A stretch of 64,000 bases of DNA from Blastococcus colisei (GCF_006717095.1 NZ_VFQE01000001.1:3100001-3164000); one strand, 5' to 3'. Numbered from the stretch's first letter, positions 1-9,534 are shown. Translations and numbers: made by a program. Notes: a model not told the origin generated them from the sequence alone.

Positions 1-304
1 CGGCCAGCAGTTCCAGGACGAGGGCGACGCGGGTGGCCCCGCCGCGCTGCGGCTGGTGGACCACCTCGATCAGCCGCACCAGATGGGGGTGGTCGAGCCC
101 ACCGAGCAGGGCCGCCTCCCGTGCCTGCCGCTCCGGATCCCCCGCTACGAGCACCTTGACGGCGACCGGTTCGCCACCGCGCCGCGGCGCCGCGCGCCAG
201 ACCTCTCCCGAACCACCTCGACCGAGCAGCGTCTCCAGCGTGTAGCCGGGAACCACGGGCGGCCGGAGAGCACCGGCATCCGCGGGCGGAACTGCGGCAG
301 GCAT
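1..304 (-). CDS. Serine/threonine protein kinase, N-terminal part (runs off the window)
   Basis: Reading leftwards from an ATG at 304 gives about 101 codons of an intact frame that leaves the window. It carries the glycine-rich ATP loop (LLGRGGSGEVWRA, around residues 27-39) followed by the VAVKVL lysine strand, the first two signatures of a eukaryotic-type Ser/Thr kinase (Hanks type). The region after it (EAALLGGLDHPHLVRLIEV) matches helix C and the following strand. Nothing can be said about transmembrane or sensor domains because the C-terminus is outside. It is divergent from the FAD oxidoreductase at 411. The family assignment is firm; the substrate is unknown. Confidence 0.8.
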   Translation of the reverse strand, partial: MPAAVPPADAGALRPPVVPGYTLETLLGRGGSGEVWRAAPRRGGEPVAVKVLVAGDPERQAREAALLGGLDHPHLVRLIEVVHQPQRGGATRVALVLELLA

Positions 305-410
305 GCCCGGGACGGTAGGGCCCACCGGTGCGGGCAGCTGCGGTTGTCCACAGGCGGGACGCGCAGGGTCCGTCCGGTCGCCCTCTCCCGTCCCCGGCTA
401 CCGTCGGACG

Positions 411-1661
411 ATGTCGTCGCGGGCCGAGGTCGTGGTGGTGGGGGCCGGGCTGGCCGGCCTGTCGGCCGCCACCCGGCTGGCGGCTGCCGACGTGGACGTG
501 CAGGTGCTCGAGGCAGGCACCCACGTCGGCGGGCGGTTGGCCACCGAGCGCATCGACGGGTTCGTCGTCGACCGGGGCTTCCAGGTGCTCAACACGGGCT
601 ATCCGCGCGCGGCCGACCTGGACCTCGACGCCCTGCGGCTGGGCTGGTTCCGGCGTGGTGCAGTCGTCCGCGTGGACGGCCGCGCCCACCGGGTGGTCGA
701 CCCACGGCAGGCCCCGGGTGACGTCGTCGGAACGGCGACGGCCCCGATCGGCTCACTGCGGGACAAGGCCGCGCTCGCCGCCTTCTCCCTGCGTTCCGGG
801 TACGCCCCCGTGGACCGGCTCCTCGCGTCCCCCGAGCGGACCGCGGAGCAGGCACTTCGATCGGCGGGCGCGGGCGACGTCGCCCTGGAGCGGTTCTTCC
901 GGCCCTTCCTCGCCGGGGTGCTCCTCGAGGACGAGCTCGCCACGTCCAGCCGCTACCTCGACCTGCTGTGGCGCAGTTTCGTGCGAGGCTCCATCGGCCT
1001 CCCCGCCGCGGGCATGCAGGCCGTCGGTGAGCAGCTCGCCGGCCGGCTGGACCCCGAACGCCTCCACCTGCGGACCGCCGTGCGCGCCGTCTCCCGCGGC
1101 TCGGTCGTCACGGACGCCGGCACCTGGACGGCCGGCGCGGTCGTCGTCGCCACCGATCCGGGCACCGCGGCGCGGTTGCTGCCGGCCGTCGAGGCGTCGG
1201 CACCCCGGCAGGTCACGACCCATTTCCACGTGCTGCCGGAGTCACCGTGGCGGGAGCCCCTGATCGTCCTCGGACAACCGGCCGGCCGGCTGGTCAACAG
1301 CGTGGTCCTGTCCGACGCCCAGCCGCGCTACAGCCCCGACGGACGCGCGCTGGTGGCCAGCTCCAGCCTGGTGACGACCAGGGAGGACGAGGTCCGCACC
1401 GAGATCGCGGAGGCGCACGGCGTCGCTCCCTCGGACCTCGACCACCTCACGTCCGTCACGGTCCCCGGCGCCCAGCCCGCCGCCGTCCCGCCGCTGCAGC
1501 TGCGGCGCCCGGTCGACCTGGGCGACGGCATCTACGTCTGCGGCGACCACCGCGACACCCCGTCCATCCAGGGCGCGATGGCCAGCGGAGCCCGCGCAGC
1601 ACGCGCCGTCCTCCGCGCGCTACGTCCCACGACCGCCCCCGACGACCGGAGTGCCTCCTGA
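411..1661 (+). CDS. FAD-dependent oxidoreductase, amine oxidase / protoporphyrinogen oxidase-like
   Basis: 416 aa from ATG 411. This start is chosen because it puts the dinucleotide-binding motif (VVVVGAGLAGLSAA, residues 7-20) at the extreme N-terminus, as is normal in the family; the frame is open further upstream but without recognisable sequence. A GxGxxG Rossmann loop, an acidic end of strand 2 (VLEAG) and the GGR motif after it indicate FAD binding. The C-terminal stretch with YVCGDHRDTPSIQGAM resembles the FAD-closing motif of amine oxidase/phytoene desaturase-like flavoproteins. The substrate cannot be deduced. Its stop overlaps the ATG of the peptidase E-like gene (TGATG at 1659-1663), which suggests coupled translation. 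Confidence 0.8.
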   Translation: MSSRAEVVVVGAGLAGLSAATRLAAADVDVQVLEAGTHVGGRLATERIDGFVVDRGFQVLNTGYPRAADLDLDALRLGWFRRGAVVRVDGRAHRVVDPRQAPGDVVGTATAPIGSLRDKAALAAFSLRSGYAPVDRLLASPERTAEQALRSAGAGDVALERFFRPFLAGVLLEDELATSSRYLDLLWRSFVRGSIGLPAAGMQAVGEQLAGRLDPERLHLRTAVRAVSRGSVVTDAGTWTAGAVVVATDPGTAARLLPAVEASAPRQVTTHFHVLPESPWREPLIVLGQPAGRLVNSVVLSDAQPRYSPDGRALVASSSLVTTREDEVRTEIAEAHGVAPSDLDHLTSVTVPGAQPAAVPPLQLRRPVDLGDGIYVCGDHRDTPSIQGAMASGARAARAVLRALRPTTAPDDRSAS

Positions 1662-2407
1662 TGCCTGCGTCGCAGCCGACGATCCTCGCCACCAGCATGG
1701 GCTTCGCCTCTCGCGGCCGCGGCCCGTACGACTGGCGGCCGGGGCCGGTGTTCGACCTGGCCGTAGAGCTCGCCGGGGCGCCCGAGCGGCCGAGGCTCTG
1801 CTACCTCGGCACCGCCACCGGCGACGACCCGGTGCGGATCGCCGGCGTCTACGGCGCCTTCAGCGGGAGCGCCGTGCAGGTCAGCCACCTGAGCCTGTTC
1901 ACCATGCCGACGGTGCCCGACATGCGCGCCCACCTCCTCGCCCAGGACGTCGTCTGGGTCGGCGGCGGCAGCGTGGCGAACCTGCTCGCCGTGTGGCGGG
2001 TGCACGGCCTCGACGCGATCTTCCGCGAGGTGTGGGAGGCGGGAGTCGTGCTCGGCGGGGTGTCTGCCGGCTCCCTGTGCTGGCACGTGGGCGGCACCAC
2101 GGACTCCTACGGGCCCGATCTGCGCCCGGTGACGAACGGGCTGGGCCTGATCCCGACGTCCAACGGCGTGCACTACGACTCGGAGGAGCAGCGGCGTCCG
2201 CTCTACCACCAGCTGGTCGCCGACGGCACGCTCCCGGGAGGGCACGCGACCGACGACGGCGTCGGGCTGGTCTACCGGGGCACCGAACTCGTCGAGGCGG
2301 TCGCCGACCGTCCGGACAAGGCCGCCTATCGCGTCGAACGCGGACCGGACGGCACCGCGGTGGAGACCCGCCTCGAACCGAGGCGGCTGGGCCGAGCGGA
2401 GGCCTAG
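1661..2407 (+). CDS. Peptidase S51 (dipeptidase E)-like protein
   Basis: 248 aa. The start at 1661 overlaps the preceding stop. The motif [11 protein letters not shown] around the middle is the nucleophile elbow of the peptidase E / cyanophycinase family (Ser in GxSAGS), and [10 protein letters not shown] near the C-terminus fits the later active-site loop. [11 protein letters not shown] fits the conserved GG-x-N segment. Dipeptidase E cleaves Asp-X dipeptides in the cytoplasm; whether this protein has that specificity is not visible. It sits in a tight run with the FAD enzyme before it and lipB two bases after its stop, so all three are probably cotranscribed. The family call is good; the exact activity is inferred. 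Confidence 0.8.
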   Translation: MPASQPTILATSMGFASRGRGPYDWRPGPVFDLAVELAGAPERPRLCYLGTATGDDPVRIAGVYGAFSGSAVQVSHLSLFTMPTVPDMRAHLLAQDVVWVGGGSVANLLAVWRVHGLDAIFREVWEAGVVLGGVSAGSLCWHVGGTTDSYGPDLRPVTNGLGLIPTSNGVHYDSEEQRRPLYHQLVADGTLPGGHATDDGVGLVYRGTELVEAVADRPDKAAYRVERGPDGTAVETRLEPRRLGRAEA

Positions 2408-2408
2408 G

Positions 2409-3056
2409 GTGGTGCCCGTGAGCGAGCTGCGGATCATCCGGGCGGGCACCGTTCCCTACGAGGAGGCCTGGGCCCAGCAGCGGGAACTGCACGCCCAGCG
2501 GGTGGCCGGCGAGGCGCCGGACACGCTGCTGCTCCTCGAGCACCCGCCGGTCTACACCGCCGGCCGGCGCACCGAGCCCCACGAGCGACCGTTCGACGGC
2601 ACCCCGGTGGTCGACGTCGACCGCGGCGGCAAGATCACCTGGCACGGGCCGGGGCAGCTCGTCGGGTACCCGATCGTGGCGCTGCCGGACCCGGTCGACG
2701 TCGTCGCCTACGTGCGCCGGCTCGAGGGCGCGCTCATCGACGTCTGCGCCGGCTTCGGCCTCGAGACGGACCGGGTGGAGGGCCGCAGCGGCGTCTGGCT
2801 GCCCGCCGACCAGCCGGGCGTGGGCTTCCGTCCCGAGCGGAAGGTGGCCGCGATCGGCATCCGCGTCGCCCGGGGCGTCACGATGCACGGCTTCGCGCTG
2901 AACTGCGACCCTGATCTCGGCGCCTTCGGCGCCATCGTGCCGTGCGGCATCCCCGACGCCGGCGTCACGTCGCTGACGGCCGAGCTCGGCCGCGACGTCA
3001 CCGTCGACGAGGCCATCGAGCCGGTCGAGAAGGCGATGCGCGCCGTCCTGGCCTGA
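2409..3056 (+). CDS. lipB: Octanoyl-[ACP]:protein N-octanoyltransferase LipB
   Basis: About 215 aa, the normal length for LipB. It transfers octanoate from acyl carrier protein to lipoyl domains of 2-oxoacid dehydrogenases, the first step of lipoate assembly, and LipA (8550-9524) then adds the sulphurs. Visible signatures are the [17 protein letters not shown] block (residues 72-88), the lysine in RKVAAIG (Lys145) and the catalytic cysteine in [10 protein letters not shown] (Cys179). GTG codons at 2409, 2412 and 2418 are all possible starts, so the first residues are uncertain. lipB and lipA are commonly neighbours in Actinobacteria; here leuS and two other genes lie between them. Confidence 0.95.
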   Translation: MVPVSELRIIRAGTVPYEEAWAQQRELHAQRVAGEAPDTLLLLEHPPVYTAGRRTEPHERPFDGTPVVDVDRGGKITWHGPGQLVGYPIVALPDPVDVVAYVRRLEGALIDVCAGFGLETDRVEGRSGVWLPADQPGVGFRPERKVAAIGIRVARGVTMHGFALNCDPDLGAFGAIVPCGIPDAGVTSLTAELGRDVTVDEAIEPVEKAMRAVLA

Positions 3057-3069
3057 CCTGCCGGAGCGG

Positions 3070-3118
3070 TGTGCGCGGATGCGCAGTCCTCCCGCTCAAG
3101 AGTGCGCATCCGCGCACA
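3070..3118. terminator. Perfect 16-bp inverted repeat between convergent lipB and leuS
   Basis: Arms at 3070-3085 and 3103-3118 are exact reverse complements (core GTGCGCGGATGCGCA), with a 17-nt loop. The position between two convergent genes fits a bidirectional terminator. There is no T-run on either side, so it would be a tract-less hairpin, as is common in GC-rich Actinobacteria. It could instead be a repeated palindromic element; no second copy was seen in this window. Confidence 0.55.
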
Positions 3119-3167
3119 GCGTCCCTCCCGGGGCCCATCCGCACCACGACCGGCACCGGGACGGTGA

Positions 3168-6062
3168 TCAGCCGAGGACGAAGTTGACCAGCCGGCCGGG
3201 GACGGCGACGACGCGGCGCACGGTCGCACCGTCGAGGTAGCCGGCGATCTTGTCGTCGGCCCGCGCCGCCGCCTCCAGAGCGGCGGCGTCGGCGTCGGCC
3301 GGCACGCTCACCTGCGACCGCACCTTGCCGTTGACCTGGACGGCGACCTGCACGGTGTCCTCCACCAGCCACCGCTCGTCGGCACGAGGGAACGGCGTCC
3401 AGGCCGACGACCCGTCGTGGCCCAGCCGCGTCCACAGCTCGTCGGCCATGTGCGGTGCCAGCGGCGCGACGAGCAGCACCAGCGGCTCCACGACCGATCG
3501 CGGCACCGGGGACGATGCCCCGTAGGCCTGGGTCAGGTGATTGGTCAGCTCCGTGATGCGCGCGATCGCGATGTTGAACCGGAGCGTCGCGAACCCGTCG
3601 CGCACGCCGGCGATGGTCCGGTGCAGCGCCCGCAGCGTCTCCTCCCCCGGTTCGCCGTCGGAGGCCCGGACGACGCCGGTCTGCTCGTCGACGACCACCC
3701 GCCAGATGCGCTGGAGCAGCCGCTGCGAGCCGACGACGGCCTTGGTCTCCCACGGGCGCGACTGGTCCAGCGGGCCGGTCGACATCTCGTACACGCGGAA
3801 CGTGTCCGCCCCGTAGGCGCCGATCATCTCGTCGGGCGTGACCATGTTCTTCAGGCTCTTGCCGATCTTCCCGTACTCGCGGGTGACCGGCTTGCCCTCG
3901 TAGAGGAACCGGCCGTCCTTCTCCACCACGTCGGCCGCGGGCACGTAGAAACCGCGCTCGTCGGTGTAGGCGAAGGCCGAGATGTATCCCTGGTTGACCA
4001 GCCGGCGGAACGGCTCCTCGCTGGAGACGTGGCCGAGGTCGTGCAGCACCTTGTGCCAGAACCGCGCGTACAGCAGGTGCAGGACGGCGTGCTCGACACC
4101 GCCGACGTAGAGGTCGACGCCGCCGACGTCGCCGGGTCCGCGCGGTCCCAGCCAGTACTCCTCCAGCTCGCGGTCGACCATGCGCTCGTCGTCGGCGGGA
4201 TCGAGGTAGCGCAGGTAGTACCAGCAGGAGCCGGCCCAGTTGGGCATCGTGTTGGTCTCGCGGCGGTACTTCCTCGGGCCGTCGCCCAGGTCCAGCTCGA
4301 CCGTCGTCCAGTCCGAGGCGCGCGACAGCGGCGGCTCGGGTGCGGAGTCGGCGTCGTCGTCGGCGAAGGTCTTCGGCGAGTAGTCGTCGACCTCGGGCAG
4401 CAGCACCGGCAGCATGGACTGCGGCACGGCGACCGGCAGGTCGTCCTCGTCGTAGACGATCGGGAACGGCTCGCCCCAGTAGCGTTGGCGGCTGAACAGC
4501 CAGTCGCGCAGCTTGTAGGTGGTGGTCGCCTCGCCGTGGCCGTGCTCCACCAGCCAGCCGGTGATCGTGGCGATCGCGGTGACCCGGTCCAGCCCGTCGA
4601 GCGAGATCTCGTCGTTCGCGGAGTTGATCATCGGTCCGGGGCCGGTGTACGCGCCGCTGTCCTCGTCGAAGCCCTCGGGGCGCTCGACGGTCGGCACGAC
4701 GTCCAGCCCGAACGCCTTCGCGAAGTCCCAGTCCCGCTGGTCCTCGCCGGGAACGGCCATGATCGCGCCGGTGCCGTAGCCGGTCAGCACGTAGTCGGCG
4801 ATGAACACGGGCAGCTCCCGGCCGTTGACCGGGTTGACGGCGGAGACGCCCAGCCAGACGCCGGTCTTCTCCCGGCCCGCGTCCTGGCGGTCCAGTTCGG
4901 AGCGGCGCGAGGCCTGCCGCTGGTAGGCCGCCACCGCCTCGGCCGGGGTCGCCGCACCCCCGGTCCAGCGCCGGTCGGTGCCGTCCGGCCACGAAGAGGC
5001 AGTCAGCGTGGCGACCAGCGGATGCTCGGGCGCGAGCACCATGTAGGTCGCGCCGAAGAGCGTGTCGGGGCGGGTGGTGAAGACCTCGACCGACTCGGTT
5101 CCGCAGCGGAAGCGGACCTTGGCGCCGGTCGACCGGCCGATCCAGTTGCGCTGCATCAGCTTCAGCGAGTCCGACCAGTCCAGCCGGTCCAGGTCGTCGA
5201 TCAGCCGGTCGGCGTAGGCGGTGATCCGCATCATCCACTGCTTGAGCGGGCGCCGGAACACCGGGAAGTTGCCGCGCTCGGACCGGCCGTCGGCGGTGAC
5301 CTCCTCGTTGGAGAGCACGGTGCCCAGGCCGGGGCACCAGTTGACCGGCGCCTCGTGCAGGTAGGCCAGCCGGTGGGCGTCGACGACCTTGCGGCGCGAC
5401 ACCTCGTCCAGCTCCGCCCAGGGCAGCCCCGACGGGTTCGTCCCCGAGGCGGGGGCGCGCGTCCCCGCGTCCAGCTCGGCGACCAGGTCATCGATCGGGC
5501 GCGCCCTGCCGGCGGTCTCGTCGAACCAGGCGCCGAACAGCTGCAGGAAGATCCACTGGGTCCACTTGTAGTAGCCCGGGTCGATCGTGGCGAAGCTGCG
5601 GCGGTCGTCGTGGTCGACGCCGAGGCGGCGCAGCTGCGCCTTGATGGCCTTGATGTTGGCCTCGGTGGTGACCCGGGGGTGCTGGCCGGTCTGGACGGCG
5701 TACTGCTCGGCCGGCAGGCCGAAGGCGTCGTAGCCCATGGGGTGCAGCACGTTGTCGCCGTCCATCCGGCGGAACCGGCTGGTGACGTCGGTGCCCAGGT
5801 AGCCCAGGGGGTGCCCGACGTGGAGCCCTGCGCCCGAGGGATAGGGGAACATGTCCATCAGGAAGTACTTCGGCCGGTCGGCTACCCGCTCGAAGCCCTC
5901 GCTCAGCCGGCCGGACGGGTTGGGCGTGTGGAACGTGCCCTCGCCCTGCCAGCGGTCCTGCCAGGCGAGCTCGATCTGCTGGGCCAGCGCCGGGGTGTAG
6001 CGGTGCGGCGGGACGTCACCCGGCGCCTGCTCGACGTTGGGCTGATCGGCGGTCTGGCTCAT
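3168..6062 (-). CDS. leuS: Leucyl-tRNA synthetase
   Basis: 964 aa class I aminoacyl-tRNA synthetase that charges tRNA-Leu in the cytoplasm. The HIGH-type motif is HVGHPLGY at residues 81-88, and the KMSKS-type motif is KIGKSLKN starting at residue 731. Between them lies the CP1 editing domain (for example [19 protein letters not shown]), and the anticodon-binding and C-terminal domains follow. The length fits bacterial LeuRS. The ATG at 6062 is preceded by a 5' region with a short Leu-rich leader ORF and a terminator hairpin (6111-6211), so expression is probably controlled by attenuation in response to charged tRNA-Leu. It is convergent with lipB. Confidence 0.97.
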   Translation of the reverse strand: MSQTADQPNVEQAPGDVPPHRYTPALAQQIELAWQDRWQGEGTFHTPNPSGRLSEGFERVADRPKYFLMDMFPYPSGAGLHVGHPLGYLGTDVTSRFRRMDGDNVLHPMGYDAFGLPAEQYAVQTGQHPRVTTEANIKAIKAQLRRLGVDHDDRRSFATIDPGYYKWTQWIFLQLFGAWFDETAGRARPIDDLVAELDAGTRAPASGTNPSGLPWAELDEVSRRKVVDAHRLAYLHEAPVNWCPGLGTVLSNEEVTADGRSERGNFPVFRRPLKQWMMRITAYADRLIDDLDRLDWSDSLKLMQRNWIGRSTGAKVRFRCGTESVEVFTTRPDTLFGATYMVLAPEHPLVATLTASSWPDGTDRRWTGGAATPAEAVAAYQRQASRRSELDRQDAGREKTGVWLGVSAVNPVNGRELPVFIADYVLTGYGTGAIMAVPGEDQRDWDFAKAFGLDVVPTVERPEGFDEDSGAYTGPGPMINSANDEISLDGLDRVTAIATITGWLVEHGHGEATTTYKLRDWLFSRQRYWGEPFPIVYDEDDLPVAVPQSMLPVLLPEVDDYSPKTFADDDADSAPEPPLSRASDWTTVELDLGDGPRKYRRETNTMPNWAGSCWYYLRYLDPADDERMVDRELEEYWLGPRGPGDVGGVDLYVGGVEHAVLHLLYARFWHKVLHDLGHVSSEEPFRRLVNQGYISAFAYTDERGFYVPAADVVEKDGRFLYEGKPVTREYGKIGKSLKNMVTPDEMIGAYGADTFRVYEMSTGPLDQSRPWETKAVVGSQRLLQRIWRVVVDEQTGVVRASDGEPGEETLRALHRTIAGVRDGFATLRFNIAIARITELTNHLTQAYGASSPVPRSVVEPLVLLVAPLAPHMADELWTRLGHDGSSAWTPFPRADERWLVEDTVQVAVQVNGKVRSQVSVPADADAAALEAAARADDKIAGYLDGATVRRVVAVPGRLVNFVLG

Positions 6063-6112
6063 CGCTGGTGCTCCCGGGTCCTCTGCTGCGATGTGAATCC
6101 GGCGGTAGACAT

Positions 6113-6172
6113 GAAGAAACCCCTCACGCAGGAGGGGTTGCCGTGCTGTCTGAACGTCTCAGGTCAGCACGG
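6113..6172 (-). promoter_or_regulatory. Probable leucine attenuator of leuS (two alternative hairpins)
   Basis: On the minus strand two hairpins follow the leader ORF. The first pairs 6172-6165 with 6148-6141 (CCGTGCTG / CAGCACGG) and includes the last codons and stop of the leader. The second pairs 6139-6132 with 6125-6118 (AACCCCTC / GAGGGGTT), with a six-base loop and a T-rich tail (TTTCTTC), and is a classic intrinsic terminator about 56 bases before the leuS ATG. A weaker alternative pairing of the segment around 6145-6139 (CACGGCA) with 6130-6125 (TGCGTG) could act as antiterminator when a ribosome stalls on the Leu codons. Attenuators upstream of leuS have been predicted in some Streptomyces. 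The structures are read by eye; energies were not computed. Confidence 0.75.
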
Positions 6173-6199
6173 CCGGTGAAGCAGGAGCCGCCCGGTCAC
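6164..6199 (-). CDS. leuS leader peptide (11 aa, three consecutive Leu codons)
   Basis: GTG at 6199-6197 opens an 11-codon ORF, MTGRLLLHRPC, ending at TGA 6166-6164. The three Leu codons are adjacent (CTC CTG CTT, 6187-6179) and sit just before the first arm of the downstream hairpin, which is where a stalled ribosome would mask it. A TAGGCT box at 6211-6206 ends six bases before the GTG, the spacing expected for a -10 element of a leaderless transcript, which is common in Actinobacteria. Too short for normal gene calling. Function is inferred from layout. Confidence 0.7.
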   Translation of the reverse strand: MTGRLLLHRPC

Positions 6200-6304
6200 C
6201 CCGCGAGCCTACCGCGACCCGCCGTCGGCTGGTCCCGCCGGGCGGGAGGCGATCCGGGCGGCAGTCCCACCCGCCCGGGAGGGTGGGACGCTCGCGGTGA
6301 CAGC

Positions 6305-7234
6305 TCAGCCGAGCTGCGGCAGGACCTCGCTGGCCACCAGGTCGAGGTGGTCGAGGTCGGACAGGTCGAGCACCTGCAGGTAGACGCGCTCCGCCCCGGC
6401 CTCGGCGTACCTCCCGAGGACGTCGACCGCCTCCGCCGGGGTCCCTGCCACGCCCTGCTGGCGCAGCTCGTCCACCTCGCGCCCGACGGCGGCGGCACGG
6501 CGGGCGATCTCGGCCTCGTCCTTGCCGACGCAGAGCACCAGCGCCGAGCTGTACACCATGGACGCCGCGTCGCGGCCGGCCTGCTCGCACGCCTCCCGCA
6601 CGCCGGCGAAGAGCCGGGCGTTGTCGTCGGCGGGCATGAACGGCACGTTGAACTCGCTGGCGTACCGGGCCGCCAGCCGCGGCGTCCGCTTCCTGCCCTT
6701 GCCACCGACGAGGACGGGGATGCCGCCCTCCTGGACGGGCTTCGGCAGCGCGGGCGAGTCCGACAGCCGGTAGTGCTGCCCCTCGAAGTCGAAGGTCTCC
6801 CCCGTCGGGGTGTTCCAGAGTCCGGTGACGACGGCGAGCTGCTCCTCGTACCGGTCGAACCGCTCGCCCAGTGACGGGAACGGGATCCCGTACGCGGTGT
6901 GCTCGGCCTCGAACCAGCCCGACCCGAGACCGAACTCCACGCGCCCGCCGCTCATCTGGTCGACCTGCGCGACGGAGATCGCCAGCGGCCCCGGCAGCCG
7001 GAAGGTGCCCGCCGTCATCAGGGTGCCCAGACGGATGCGGCTGGTCTCCCGGGCGAGCCCGGCGAGGGTGACCCAGGCGTCGGTGGGCCCGGGCAACCCG
7101 TTCCCGCCCATGGTCAGGTAGTGGTCGGACCGGAAGAAGGCGTCGAAGCCCGTCTCCTCGGTGCGCCGGGCGACGGCCAACAGGTCGTCGTACGTGGCGC
7201 CCATCTGAGGCTCGGTGAAGATCCGCAGCAGCAC
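6305..7234 (-). CDS. LLM-class F420-dependent oxidoreductase (TIGR03621/FMN-F420 type)
   Basis: 309 aa, typical for luciferase-like monooxygenase fold proteins. Recognisable segments are GFDAFFRSDHYL, RIRLGTLMTAGTFRLPG, the conserved QVDQMSGGRVEFGLGSGWFEAEH (about residues 91-113) and IPVLVGGKGRKRTPRLAARYASEFN, all standard for F420-dependent LLM enzymes of Actinobacteria. It probably uses F420H2 or F420 as hydride carrier in the cytoplasm; the substrate is unknown. It lies upstream of leuS in the same direction, but the leuS leader appears to have its own promoter. An F420:NADPH oxidoreductase-like gene is present at 61029-61724. Confidence 0.85.
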   Translation of the reverse strand: MLLRIFTEPQMGATYDDLLAVARRTEETGFDAFFRSDHYLTMGGNGLPGPTDAWVTLAGLARETSRIRLGTLMTAGTFRLPGPLAISVAQVDQMSGGRVEFGLGSGWFEAEHTAYGIPFPSLGERFDRYEEQLAVVTGLWNTPTGETFDFEGQHYRLSDSPALPKPVQEGGIPVLVGGKGRKRTPRLAARYASEFNVPFMPADDNARLFAGVREACEQAGRDAASMVYSSALVLCVGKDEAEIARRAAAVGREVDELRQQGVAGTPAEAVDVLGRYAEAGAERVYLQVLDLSDLDHLDLVASEVLPQLG

Positions 7235-7345
7235 ACCGCGACGCTAGCCACGGCCGGCCGGTCCCGCTGTCCGGCCCTCCGGGGTGTGCTCGCCGCCCGG
7301 ACCGGGCAGGATGATCGCGAGACGATCAACTTGGAGGTGCAGCTC

Positions 7346-8473
7346 GTGTTCCGCAAAACGACGCGTGGTCAGGTCATCGGCGCCGAGCTCCAGGAGGGTT
7401 TCGCCCACATCGGGGTGGCGGCCACCGAGGCCGGCCGCCTCGCGGCCGAGCAGCTGGGGCCGCGGGTCGCTGCGGCCCGCGTAGCAGCCGGTCCAGCGCT
7501 CGATGCCGCCCAGACGGCAGCCGCCCTGAAGGTGGCACCCAAGGTCGCCGCCGCCGTGGCAGCAGCCGCCCCGGCCGTCGCGAGCGCCCGCGACACGCTC
7601 GCCCCGAGGGTGGATGCCGCCCGTGAGGCCATCGAGGTGGCCCGCGAGGCGCTCGGCCCGCGGGTGGAGGCGGCCCGGGAGGCCGCAGCTCCGCGGGTTG
7701 CGGCCGCGCAGGCAGCAGCCGCGAAGGCGGCTGCCGATCTGGCTCCGCGCGTGGAGGCGGCCCAGAAGGCGGCGCAGAAGGCGCTGCACGACGACGTCGT
7801 CCCGCGGCTCGAGGCCGCCCAGCTCGCCGCGCTCGCCTACGCCACGCCGCGCGTGGCTGCCGCTCGGGAAGTCGTGACGCCGGCGCTGGAGAGCGCCCGC
7901 GAGACGCTGGCCGCCGGCGTGGACAGCGCCCGCAGCGAGCTGGACGCCCGTCGGGCGGAGCTGGCCGCCGCTGCGGCGGAGTCCGACCGCAAGGCCCGCC
8001 GGGCGGCGAAGAAGGCCCGCAAGCAGGCCGGCAAGAAGCACCGCGAATTCGAGAAGGCGGCGCTCGCGACCGCGAATACGGTCCGGCGGAAGGTCGACGT
8101 CGAGCCGGCGTCCCGCCGGTGGCCGTGGGTGTTCGTGTTCCTCGCCGCGGGTACGGCGGTGTTCGTCCTGCTGCGCCGCAAGAAGGACGACTCCTGGACC
8201 CCCGCCCCCGCCGGCGACGGTCCCGTGCCCAGCTACCGAGAGGACCCCGTGCCCAGCTCCGACAGCACCTCCGGCAAGACCGTCTCGACGGCCTCGCAGA
8301 CCAGCGACTCCGCCCCGGCCGAGTCCGACATGGGAGTCCGTGACGCCCAGCTCGTCGACGGCGACGGTCCCGACGACGCGACGGTGAACGGCTCCGACGC
8401 CCCCGAGCCGTTCACCTCCGGTGGCGGCGCCGACGAAGGACCGACCGCCGGGCCGGCCGACAAGCAGGTCTGA
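7346..8473 (+). CDS. Alanine-rich repetitive coiled-coil protein with one transmembrane segment
   Basis: 375 aa from GTG 7346. This start is preferred because GGAGG lies eight bases upstream (7333-7337); GTG 7337 would overlap that site. Residues about 10-210 are extremely Ala/Arg/Glu-rich with a recurring unit around PRVxAARE (for example [44 protein letters not shown]), predicting long amphipathic helices. A Lys/Arg-rich stretch then precedes a membrane helix ([22 protein letters not shown]), and the C-terminal ~100 residues are Ser/Asp/Gly-rich and probably disordered. The arrangement resembles actinobacterial DUF5324-like proteins, but I am not certain. It may act as a membrane-anchored spacer or scaffold; no catalytic motif is visible. 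Confidence 0.75.
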   Translation: MFRKTTRGQVIGAELQEGFAHIGVAATEAGRLAAEQLGPRVAAARVAAGPALDAAQTAAALKVAPKVAAAVAAAAPAVASARDTLAPRVDAAREAIEVAREALGPRVEAAREAAAPRVAAAQAAAAKAAADLAPRVEAAQKAAQKALHDDVVPRLEAAQLAALAYATPRVAAAREVVTPALESARETLAAGVDSARSELDARRAELAAAAAESDRKARRAAKKARKQAGKKHREFEKAALATANTVRRKVDVEPASRRWPWVFVFLAAGTAVFVLLRRKKDDSWTPAPAGDGPVPSYREDPVPSSDSTSGKTVSTASQTSDSAPAESDMGVRDAQLVDGDGPDDATVNGSDAPEPFTSGGGADEGPTAGPADKQV

Positions 8474-8489
8474 GCACCTCGTCACATCC

Positions 8490-8523
8490 GACGCCCCCGT
8501 TGCCTCCGGGCAACGGGGGCGTC
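8490..8523 (+). terminator. Hairpin terminator after the alanine-rich gene
   Basis: Perfect 15-bp arms at 8490-8504 and 8509-8523 (GACGCCCCCGTTGCC and its complement) enclose a TCCG tetraloop, 16 bases after the stop at 8473 and before the lipA start at 8550. No T-tract follows. The stability and position argue for transcription termination. Confidence 0.7.
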
Positions 8524-8549
8524 GTGCGTCCGGGGGTACCGTGGAGATC

Positions 8550-9524
8550 ATGAGTGAGCCGGCTGTTCCGACGTCCTCCGCGGGATCGACGATCGAACCG
8601 GCCGGCCGCAAACTCCTCCGCCTCGAGGTCCGCAACAGCCAGGTGCCGATCGAGCGCAAGCCCGAATGGATCAAGACCCGGCTCAAGACCGGACCGGAGT
8701 ACACCGAGCTGAAGTCGCTGGTCCGCCGCGAGGGCCTGCACACCGTCTGCGAAGAGGCCGGCTGCCCCAACATCTACGAGTGCTGGGAAGACCGCGAGGC
8801 CACCTTCCTCATCGGGGGCGACCAGTGCACCCGACGCTGCGACTTCTGCCAGATCGACACCGGCAAGCCCGCTGACTTCGATGCCGACGAGCCGCGCCGC
8901 GTCGCCGAGAGCGTGGCCACGATGGGCCTGCGGTACGCCACGGTCACCGGCGTCGCCCGCGACGACCTGCCCGACGGCGGGGCCTGGCTCTACGCCGAGA
9001 CCGTGCGGCAGATCCACGCCCAGCTCCCCGGCTGCGGCGTGGAGCTGCTGATCCCGGACTTCAACGCCGACCCCGACCAGCTCGCCGAGGTGTTCTCCTC
9101 CCGTCCCGAGGTGCTCGCGCACAACGTCGAGACCGTGCCGCGCATCTTCAAGCGCATCCGGCCCGGCTTCCGCTTCGACCGCTCGCTGGCGGTGATCACC
9201 TCGGCCCGCGAGGCGGGCCTGGTCACCAAGTCCAACCTGATCCTCGGCATGGGCGAGGAGCCGCACGAGGTCGCGCAGACCATGCAGGCCCTGCACGACG
9301 CCGGGTGCGACCTGCTGACCATCACCCAGTACCTGCGCCCCTCGCCGCGGCACCACCCGGTGGTCCGCTGGGTGAAGCCCGACGAGTTCGTCGGCTTCCA
9401 GGCCGAGGCCGAGCGCATCGGCTTCCCGGGCGTGCTCGCCGGTCCCCTCGTGCGCAGCTCGTACCGGGCCGGGCGGCTCTACCAGCAGGCCGTCGAGGCC
9501 CGCGGCCTCACCCCGCGGAGCTGA
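8550..9524 (+). CDS. lipA: Lipoyl synthase
   Basis: 324 aa radical-SAM enzyme that inserts two sulphur atoms into protein-bound octanoyl groups to form lipoate. Both iron-sulphur cluster motifs are complete: the auxiliary cluster Cys67-x4-Cys72-x5-Cys78 ([12 protein letters not shown]) and the radical-SAM Cys93-x3-Cys97-x2-Cys100 (CTRRCDFC). The conserved C-terminal RSSYRAG serine motif is present. ATG 8550 is chosen because it follows GTGGAG and gives the usual length; the open frame extends back into the preceding gene. It is followed by the DUF4191 gene, the usual actinobacterial neighbour. Confidence 0.97.
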   Translation: MSEPAVPTSSAGSTIEPAGRKLLRLEVRNSQVPIERKPEWIKTRLKTGPEYTELKSLVRREGLHTVCEEAGCPNIYECWEDREATFLIGGDQCTRRCDFCQIDTGKPADFDADEPRRVAESVATMGLRYATVTGVARDDLPDGGAWLYAETVRQIHAQLPGCGVELLIPDFNADPDQLAEVFSSRPEVLAHNVETVPRIFKRIRPGFRFDRSLAVITSAREAGLVTKSNLILGMGEEPHEVAQTMQALHDAGCDLLTITQYLRPSPRHHPVVRWVKPDEFVGFQAEAERIGFPGVLAGPLVRSSYRAGRLYQQAVEARGLTPRS

Positions 9525-9534
9525 CTCCGGCCGG

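Noticed and set aside
3417-6179. 920-codon open frame on the plus strand opposite leuS
   Set aside because: Shadow frame of a GC-rich gene: composition is Arg/Val/Gly-rich with no domain, and the minus strand is clearly leuS.
6062-6304. T-box riboswitch before leuS
   Set aside because: No T-box consensus or specifier stem was seen; the region is explained by the Leu leader peptide and terminator. Actinobacterial T-boxes are known mainly for ileS.
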